From Candidatus Blautia stercoripullorum (lineage in GTDB: Bacteria > Bacillota > Clostridia > Lachnospirales > Lachnospiraceae): DNA of 46,227 bases. Shown here one piece after another: positions 40,639-46,227 of the stretch (position 1 is its first letter; every line of letters starts with the position of its first letter). The stretch covers positions 1 through 46,227 of the forward strand of contig DWUX01000063.1 of assembly GCA_019120545.1 (NCBI GenBank), written 5' to 3'. Position numbers and translations under genes: made by a program. The notes beneath the pieces were generated by a model. That model searched no databases, had not been told where the DNA came from, and saw only the letters and a program-made list of their open reading frames with translations.

Positions 40639-41649
40639 ATGATACTTGTATTGAAAAACAATGCGGACCAGAAAAAAGTGGAGGAACTGAAAAAACAGCT
40701 GACAGATATGGGGCTGAAGCTCCATCTGTCGGAAGGAATGAATACATCTCTTATCGGCCTGATCGGGGATACCACCGAAGTAGATGAAGAATGGCTGGGA
40801 GCCCTGGATGTGATTGAATCTGTAAAGCGGATCAATGAGCCGTACAAAAAGGCAAACAAAGCTATGCATCCCAAGGACACTGTGATTGAAGCAGGCGGGA
40901 GGAAAATCGGAGGAGGGAATTTCCAGGTGATCGCAGGTCCTTGTTCCGTAGAGTCAAAAGAACAGATGACAGAAGTGGCTTTTGATGTGCAGAAAGCAGG
41001 AGCGGGCCTCTTAAGAGGCGGCGCGTTTAAACCCAGAACTTCGCCCTATTCTTTCCAGGGCCTTGGAAGCGAAGGACTGAAAATGCTTTTGGAAGCTAAG
41101 AAAGCCACAGGTCTTCCTGTCGTAACAGAAATTATGAGCGCTGAACATCTGCCTTTGTTTGAAGAGGTAGATGTGATCCAGGTCGGCACAAGAAATATGC
41201 AGAATTTTGAACTTTTAAAAGAACTGGGAAAAATCAGAAAGCCTATTCTTTTAAAAAGAGGAATGGCCAATACTTTGGAAGAACTGCTGATGAGCGCTGA
41301 ATATATTATGGCGGGAGGAAACGAGCAGGTCATCCTGTGCGAAAGAGGAATCCGTACCTTTGAGACTTCCATGAGAAATACTTTGGACATCTCGGCCATT
41401 CCTATGCTGAAGTCTAAGACTCATCTTCCGGTGATCGTAGATCCCAGTCATGCGGCTGGAATCCGTTTTATGGTAGAACCTTTGACCCTGGCCGCTATTG
41501 CAGCGGGAGCAGACGGGGTGATGATCGAAGTCCATAATAATCCGGAAAAGGCTCTCTGTGACGGAAAACAGTCTCTTACTCCGGAAAGCTTTGCTGATTT
41601 GATGGAAAAAGTGAAAAAAACTGCAGTATTTTTTGGAAAGACCATGTAG
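40639..41649 (+). CDS. aroF: 3-deoxy-7-phosphoheptulonate (DAHP) synthase, type Ibeta
   Basis: 336 residues. Condenses phosphoenolpyruvate and erythrose 4-phosphate, the first step to aromatic amino acids. Residues 1-70 are a ferredoxin-like regulatory domain as in the Thermotoga enzyme, where Tyr and Phe inhibit. The barrel has VIAGPCSVES, LLRGGAFKPRTSPYSFQG, QVGTRNMQNFELL, LLKRGMANTLEE, CERGIRTFE and PVIVDPSHAAG. AGGAGG precedes the ATG. The gene follows a Phe/Tyr leader-peptide attenuator, so synthesis and activity both seem tuned to the same end products. The symbol is used in the Bacillota sense. Confidence 0.95.
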   Translation: MILVLKNNADQKKVEELKKQLTDMGLKLHLSEGMNTSLIGLIGDTTEVDEEWLGALDVIESVKRINEPYKKANKAMHPKDTVIEAGGRKIGGGNFQVIAGPCSVESKEQMTEVAFDVQKAGAGLLRGGAFKPRTSPYSFQGLGSEGLKMLLEAKKATGLPVVTEIMSAEHLPLFEEVDVIQVGTRNMQNFELLKELGKIRKPILLKRGMANTLEELLMSAEYIMAGGNEQVILCERGIRTFETSMRNTLDISAIPMLKSKTHLPVIVDPSHAAGIRFMVEPLTLAAIAAGADGVMIEVHNNPEKALCDGKQSLTPESFADLMEKVKKTAVFFGKTM

Positions 41650-41678
41650 GCACCATCTTCAGGGAGGGCAGATTGTTC

Positions 41679-41708
41679 TTGAAGAGATGGAAGAACATAG
41701 AGTATAAT
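41679..41708 (+). promoter_or_regulatory. Candidate topB promoter
   Basis: TTGAAG (41679-41684), 18-base spacer, TATAAT (41703-41708). It overlaps the first ATG of the long open frame, which supports the later start at 41761. Confidence 0.55.
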
Positions 41709-41760
41709 GTTGTCCATGACGCAAAATAATAGAAGTTTATTGAGAAATGGAGACAGAAAT

Positions 41761-43947
41761 ATGAAATCTGTGGTTTTAGCAGAAAAGCCTTCGGTTGCCA
41801 GAGATATTGCAAGAGTCCTTAAGTGCAGTAAAAAAATAAACGGGGCGCTGGAAGGAAATCAATATGTGGTAACCTGGGCTCTGGGGCATCTGGTTACTTT
41901 GGCAGACCCTGAAGAATATGATAAAAAATATAAAGAATGGAAGATGGAAGATCTGCCTTTGATGCCAAAAAAAATGGAGCTGGTCGTGATCAGACAGACA
42001 TCGAAACAGTATCAGGCGGTAAAGGCCCAGCTTTTCAGAAAAGACGTAAATGAGATCATTATTGCTACGGATGCAGGCAGGGAAGGGGAACTGGTGGCCA
42101 GGTGGATCCTGGAAAAGGCTCACTGCACGAAACCTGTTAAACGGTTATGGATCTCTTCTGTAACGGATAAGGCCATCAAAGAAGGATTTGCTCATCTAAA
42201 AGACGGCAGAGAGTATGAACCTCTGTATGATGCCGCTGTATCCAGAGCGGAAGCTGACTGGCTGGTGGGGATCAACGCAACCAGAGCTCTTACCTGCAAA
42301 TATAACGCACAGCTTTCCTGCGGCAGAGTCCAGACACCGACCCTTGCCATGATCGCAGCAAGAGAAGAAGAAATACGTCAGTTTAAGCCTCAGGAATATT
42401 ATAGCCTGACTCTTCTGGCAGGAGGACTCCGCTTCTCCTGGCAGGAAGAAAAAAGCGGAAGCCGCCGTTCTTTTTCAAAGGAACGGATGGAAGAGATAAA
42501 ATCCAGGACAGGAAATGGGATCCTGGAGATAAAGGAAATTGAAAAGACCGGCAAGAAAACTTATGCGCCGGGACTGTATGATCTTACGGAACTTCAGAGG
42601 GATGCCAACAAGAAATTTGGATTTTCTGCAAAAGAAACTCTGAATATTATGCAGCGTCTGTATGAAAATCATAAGGTCCTTACCTATCCGAGAACTGATT
42701 CCCGGTATATCGGAAGCGATATCGTGCCTACGATCAAAGAAAGGCTGAAAGCCTGCGCCGTGGGGCCTTACAGAAAGATTGCAGGTCCTTTGTCTATGCG
42801 TCCGGTAAAAGCAAGCAAATCTTTTGTAGACGACAAGAAAGTCAGCGATCATCATGCGATCATTCCTACAGAGCAGTTTGTCCAGCTGGATCATATGACA
42901 AATGAAGAAAGAAAGATTTATGATCTGGTGGTAAGACGTTTCTGCAGCGTTCTGTATCCTCCTTTTGAATATGAGCAGACTACTGTCAGGGGACAGGCAG
43001 GAGGGGAAACTTTTACTGCAAAAGGAAAAATCGTGAAGAGCCAGGGCTGGAAAGAAGCTTATGAAGGAGAATGGACGGAAGATGAGGAAGAAGAATTTCA
43101 GACCCTGAAAGAATTGGAGCAGGGCCAGCGGCTGAAGATAGACAGAGCCGATATTTCTGCAGGGAAGACTCAGCCTCCTGCTCATTTCAACGAAGCTACG
43201 CTTCTTTCCGCTATGGAAAATCCAGTAAAATATATGCGGTCAAAGGACGTCCAGGCAGCCAAAACGCTGGGAGAGACCGGGGGGCTGGGAACTGTAGCAA
43301 CCAGAGCAGATATTATCGAAAAGCTTTTTCACACCTTTCTTATGGAAAAAAGAGGCAGCGATATCCTGTTGACTTCTAAGGCAAAACAGCTTCTGGAACT
43401 GGTGCCGGAAGACTTGAAAAAGCCGGAACTGACTGCAGACTGGGAGATGCGGCTTTCCAGGATCGCCCAGGGAAAACTAAAGAAAAATATTTTTTTAAAG
43501 GATATAAAAAACTATACGGAAGAAATCATCGGAGAGATCAAATCCGGCCAGGGAACTTTCCGGCATGATAATCTTACAAATACCAAATGCCCGGTGTGCG
43601 GAAAAAGGATGCTGGCAGTAAACGGGAAAAACAGTAAAATGCTGGTGTGTCAGGACAGAAACTGCGGCCACAGAGAGACAATTTCCCGGCTTACCAATGC
43701 CCGCTGTCCTAACTGTCATAGAAAAATGGAATTGTATCTGAAAGGAAAAGAGGATACTTTTATCTGCTCTACCTGCGGTTATAAAGAAAAACTTTCCAGC
43801 TTCCAGGCCAGAAGAGAGAAGGAAGGAGCGGGGGTAAGCAAGAGAGATGTGCAGAGGTATCTGAACAAACAGCATAAGGAGGCTCAGGAGCCTATTAATA
43901 ATGCTTTTGCCCAGGCTCTGGCAAAAATAAGCCTGAAAGAAGATTAG
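41761..43947 (+). CDS. topB: DNA topoisomerase III
   Basis: 728 residues. A type IA topoisomerase that cuts one strand through a tyrosine, resolving recombination or replication intermediates. The Toprim domain starts KSVVLAEKPSVARDIARVL and has TDAGREGELVARWIL. The catalytic Tyr309 lies in VLTYPRTDSRYI. The C-terminus holds two four-Cys zinc ribbons (CPVC...CQDRNC and CPNC...CSTC). The start at 41761 has GGAGA about 8 bases upstream; the frame extends to 41707, but that ATG lies in the promoter. It is a chromosomal-type length, and no plasmid or conjugation genes surround it. Confidence 0.93.
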   Translation: MKSVVLAEKPSVARDIARVLKCSKKINGALEGNQYVVTWALGHLVTLADPEEYDKKYKEWKMEDLPLMPKKMELVVIRQTSKQYQAVKAQLFRKDVNEIIIATDAGREGELVARWILEKAHCTKPVKRLWISSVTDKAIKEGFAHLKDGREYEPLYDAAVSRAEADWLVGINATRALTCKYNAQLSCGRVQTPTLAMIAAREEEIRQFKPQEYYSLTLLAGGLRFSWQEEKSGSRRSFSKERMEEIKSRTGNGILEIKEIEKTGKKTYAPGLYDLTELQRDANKKFGFSAKETLNIMQRLYENHKVLTYPRTDSRYIGSDIVPTIKERLKACAVGPYRKIAGPLSMRPVKASKSFVDDKKVSDHHAIIPTEQFVQLDHMTNEERKIYDLVVRRFCSVLYPPFEYEQTTVRGQAGGETFTAKGKIVKSQGWKEAYEGEWTEDEEEEFQTLKELEQGQRLKIDRADISAGKTQPPAHFNEATLLSAMENPVKYMRSKDVQAAKTLGETGGLGTVATRADIIEKLFHTFLMEKRGSDILLTSKAKQLLELVPEDLKKPELTADWEMRLSRIAQGKLKKNIFLKDIKNYTEEIIGEIKSGQGTFRHDNLTNTKCPVCGKRMLAVNGKNSKMLVCQDRNCGHRETISRLTNARCPNCHRKMELYLKGKEDTFICSTCGYKEKLSSFQARREKEGAGVSKRDVQRYLNKQHKEAQEPINNAFAQALAKISLKED

Positions 43948-43965
43948 TCTGTGTTGTTAAAAAAA

Positions 43966-44000
43966 TATTTTCAGGCGGTTGAAAAAACTGCCTGAAAATA
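43966..44000 (+). terminator. Hairpin after topB
   Basis: TATTTTCAGGC (43966-43976) pairs perfectly with GCCTGAAAATA (43990-44000). The exit is A-rich rather than T-rich on the plus strand, so the call as terminator is tentative. Confidence 0.5.
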
Positions 44001-44064
44001 AAAAGATAAGAAAGATTTTGTTTATATTACGGGGGAGTTCATAAATTGTTTAGAAAAAATTATC

Positions 44065-44092
44065 TTGTCACCTTATAAAAGGGTATGATAAT
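44065..44092 (+). promoter_or_regulatory. Candidate promoter of the citrate synthase gene
   Basis: TTGTCA (44065-44070), 16-base spacer, GATAAT (44087-44092) preceded by TAT. It lies about 50 bases before the ATG. Confidence 0.5.
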
Positions 44093-44144
44093 ATAGTATC
44101 GTGCTAAAGTGATGAAAGATGAAGAAAGAAAAGGGGGAATCTAA

Positions 44145-45506
44145 ATGTCAGGATTCAATATGAAAGTTACGCCTCAGTTAGAAGCTCTAACAGAAATCTG
44201 CAGAGAGCATGGTAAGATAGACGTTGATTTGTATGGAAAATATGATGTAAAGAGGGGACTCCGGGATATAAATGGAAAAGGAGTTCTTGCGGGACTCACT
44301 CAGATTTCCAATATCGTTTCCAGTAAAGTGGTGGATGGAAAGACTGTTCCCTGTGAAGGCGAGTTGTATTATCGGGGAATTAATATAGAAAAGCTGACCC
44401 AGGGATTTTTGTCAGATAAGAGATTTGGTTTTGAAGAAACTACATATCTTCTTCTTTTCGGAAAATTGCCCAACAAAAACGAGCTGGAAGAATTTAAAGG
44501 CATATTAGCCGCACAGAGAAGTCTTCCAAGAAATTTTGTAAGAGACGTTATCATGAAAGCTCCCAGCCGGGACATGATGAACACTCTGTCCAGAAGTGTT
44601 CTTACTCTTTATTCTTATGATGCAGATCCGGAAAATATCGAATTATCCAATGTACTTCGCCAGTGTATCAATCTTATCAGTGTGTTCCCAATGCTTTCCG
44701 TATATGGTTATCAGGCTCACAGACATTACAACCAGGGGAAGAGTCTGTATATCCATAATCCGGAAAAGCATTTGTCTACAGCAGAAAATATTTTGCTGAT
44801 GCTCAGACCGGATAAGAAGTACACTCCATTTGAGGCTACGATCCTGGATCTGGCACTGGTGCTTCACATGGAACATGGAGGAGGCAACAATTCTACCTTT
44901 ACCACCCATGTCGTATCATCTTCAGGGACAGACACTTATTCTACTATTGCTGCTGCTCTTGGATCTCTTAAAGGCCCAAAACACGGGGGCGCTAACATTA
45001 AAGTAGTAAGTATGTTCCATGATATGAAAAGACACATTAAAGATCCTAACGATGAGGACGAGATCCGGGCTTATCTGGTCAAACTCCTGCATAAAGAGGC
45101 ATTCGACAAAAGAGGTCTTATTTACGGTATGGGCCATGCGGTATATTCTATTTCAGACCCGAGAGCTCAGATTTTTAAGAAATTTGTAAAACAGCTTGCA
45201 GAAGAAAAAGGAAGAAAAAAAGATTATGAACTGTATGCTAAAATTGAAAGGCTGGCTCCTGAAGTGATCGCTCAGGAACGCCGGATATACAAAGGCGTAA
45301 GCGCCAATGTGGATTTTTACAGCGGTTTTGTATACAGCATGCTGGGACTTCCTCTGGAACTGTATACCCCGATGTTCGCCATTGCCCGTATAGTGGGATG
45401 GAGTGCCCACCGTATGGAAGAGCTGATCAATACCGATAAGATCATCCGTCCGGCATACAAGAATGTTCTGGAAGAACAGCCTTATGTATCTTTGGAGGAA
45501 CGCTGA
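44145..45506 (+). CDS. gltA: Citrate synthase
   Basis: 453 residues. Joins acetyl-CoA and oxaloacetate. The conserved catalytic regions are LHMEHGGGNNSTF with the first active His, GSLKGPKHGGAN with the second His, and YGMGHAVYSISDPRA with the third His and catalytic Asp. The N-terminal extension of about 80 residues is typical of the clostridial form. No aconitase or isocitrate dehydrogenase gene is near; in such anaerobes the enzyme feeds glutamate synthesis. GGGGGAA precedes the ATG. A 2-methylcitrate synthase cannot be fully excluded. Confidence 0.93.
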   Translation: MSGFNMKVTPQLEALTEICREHGKIDVDLYGKYDVKRGLRDINGKGVLAGLTQISNIVSSKVVDGKTVPCEGELYYRGINIEKLTQGFLSDKRFGFEETTYLLLFGKLPNKNELEEFKGILAAQRSLPRNFVRDVIMKAPSRDMMNTLSRSVLTLYSYDADPENIELSNVLRQCINLISVFPMLSVYGYQAHRHYNQGKSLYIHNPEKHLSTAENILLMLRPDKKYTPFEATILDLALVLHMEHGGGNNSTFTTHVVSSSGTDTYSTIAAALGSLKGPKHGGANIKVVSMFHDMKRHIKDPNDEDEIRAYLVKLLHKEAFDKRGLIYGMGHAVYSISDPRAQIFKKFVKQLAEEKGRKKDYELYAKIERLAPEVIAQERRIYKGVSANVDFYSGFVYSMLGLPLELYTPMFAIARIVGWSAHRMEELINTDKIIRPAYKNVLEEQPYVSLEER

Positions 45507-45569
45507 GTTTGACAAAATCCTCCGGTGCTGTTACCATAGGTTTCAAAGAAAAGAAAGGAACCAGGTGGT

Positions 45570-46082
45570 ATGCTGGAGAGATTTTTTCCCGATGAATATA
45601 TGGAGTCAACTTACAGTATAGATTTTGAAAAACTGTATGAAAAAGGATACAGAGGGATTATATTTGATATAGACAATACGCTGGTGCCTCATGGGGCGCC
45701 GGCGGATGAACGGGCAGAGGAACTGTTCAGAAGGCTTAAAAAGATTGGGTTTTCCTGTTGCCTGCTTTCTAATAATCAGTATGAAAGGGTCAGTTCCTTT
45801 AATAAAAATATTCAGGTCAGTTTTATTGAAAATGCCCATAAGCCGGGGCGCAAAAACTATCTGAAAGCAATGGAACTGATGGGAACCAATCTGAAAAATA
45901 CAGTATTTATTGGAGACCAGCTTTTTACTGATGTGTACGGCGCAAAAAGAACGGGAATGTATAATATTTTGGTGAAGCCCATTCATCCTAAAGAGGAAAT
46001 CCAGATCGTGCTTAAGAGAAAGCTGGAAAAAATCGTACTTTATTTTTATAGGAAAGAGCTGAGAAGGCGAAAAAACAGTTGA
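45570..46082 (+). CDS. YqeG-family HAD phosphatase
   Basis: 170 residues, a HAD superfamily IIIA phosphatase. The nucleophile motif is IIFDIDNTLVPHGAP with Asp33 and Asp35, motif II LLSNN, and motifs III/IV PGRKNYLKAME and FIGDQLFTDVYGAKRTGM. The family has no settled substrate. AAAGGAACC lies before the ATG. In many Clostridia it is found near aroE or efp; here efp follows after 85 bases, in keeping with that conserved neighbourhood. Confidence 0.9.
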   Translation: MLERFFPDEYMESTYSIDFEKLYEKGYRGIIFDIDNTLVPHGAPADERAEELFRRLKKIGFSCCLLSNNQYERVSSFNKNIQVSFIENAHKPGRKNYLKAMELMGTNLKNTVFIGDQLFTDVYGAKRTGMYNILVKPIHPKEEIQIVLKRKLEKIVLYFYRKELRRRKNS

Positions 46083-46167
46083 AAAATACCAGGATGTATT
46101 ATAGAATAAAGTACAGCGGAAAAATTTTGCTTTTTTTCCCAATGGACGAATAAGGAGGAGTATCATT

Positions 46168-46227
46168 ATGATATCAGCAGGAGATTTTAAAAATGGTCTC
46201 ACACTGGAAATTGATGGTAATGTAGTA
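46168..46227 (+). CDS. efp: Elongation factor P, 5' end only
   Basis: The window ends 20 codons into a gene starting MISAGDFKNGLTLEIDGNVV, the typical N-terminus of elongation factor P, which relieves ribosome stalling at polyproline stretches. TAAGGAGGAG precedes the ATG by about 8 bases. The rest, including the modified loop, lies outside. Identification rests on this short but characteristic segment. Confidence 0.9.
   Translation, partial: MISAGDFKNGLTLEIDGNVV

Noticed and set aside
41761..43947. topB as a sign of an integrated conjugative element
   Set aside because: Neighbours on both sides are housekeeping genes, and no relaxase, integrase or type IV secretion genes are seen.
1..46227. 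CRISPR arrays, tRNA or rRNA genes
   Set aside because: No regularly spaced repeats, no tRNA-like cloverleaf with CCA-adjacent acceptor pattern and no rRNA-like stretch were recognised by eye; a computed scan would be decisive.

Overview
The window looks like chromosomal DNA of a gut Lachnospiraceae (Clostridia, Bacillota). Supporting signs are strong AGGAGG ribosome-binding sites, a tandem DUF1540 protein, a type Ibeta DAHP synthase, a clostridial citrate synthase, a 27-residue Hol-Tox type toxin, AraC-controlled glycan-use clusters and AgrC/AgrA-like signalling. No rRNA, tRNA, insertion sequence, prophage or CRISPR array was seen. The genus is not determined.

Layout. 1-1681: 3' part of thrS and a small Cys-rich DUF1540 gene. 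1801-6564: a glucuronide cluster with an AraC regulator diverging from a GPH-family symporter (uidB-like) and a GH2 beta-glucuronidase (uidA-like). 6657-13157 (minus strand): a second glycan operon with a GH101/GH129-like hydrolase, a Gfo/Idh/MocA oxidoreductase, a sugar-binding lipoprotein and two CUT1 permeases, plus a divergent AraC regulator at 13299. 14550-17622: LytTR response regulator, GHKL histidine kinase and CPBP protease. 17740-19095: NSS-family sodium symporter. 19213-20717: infC-rpmI-rplT with promoter, long attenuator-like leader and an AUU start for IF3. 20825-22519: AAA-ATPase/PD-(D/E)XK protein of unknown role. 22599-23639: ApbE flavin transferase. 23752-24073: a compact type I toxin-antitoxin locus. 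24265-30011: rarA, alaA-like aminotransferase, MATE exporter, a chorismate mutase-shikimate kinase fusion and aroE. 29991-30935: family 2 glycosyltransferase. 31154-35693: MarR regulator and a heterodimeric ABC exporter. 35840-40260 (minus): MoxR, DUF58 and transglutaminase operon. 40395-41649: DAHP synthase behind a Phe/Tyr-rich leader peptide and attenuator. 41761-46227: topB, citrate synthase, YqeG phosphatase and the start of efp.

How the genes work together. The first 13 kb is carbohydrate scavenging: glucuronides enter by symport and are hydrolysed inside the cell, while a second, unidentified glycan enters by ABC transport and meets a cytoplasmic hydrolase and an oxidoreductase. Aromatic amino-acid synthesis appears twice: its entry enzyme (40639) has a translation-coupled attenuator, and two further steps (28336-30011) share a transcript with an aminotransferase and an exporter.

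The most notable non-coding structures are: the toxin/antisense-RNA locus at 23752-24073, whose two promoters face each other inside an inverted repeat; the leader peptide with mutually exclusive hairpins at 40460-40616; a hairpin with the same loop found at 6594 and 30990, whose outer stem pairs differ in a compensated way; and a long hairpin at 35721-35814.
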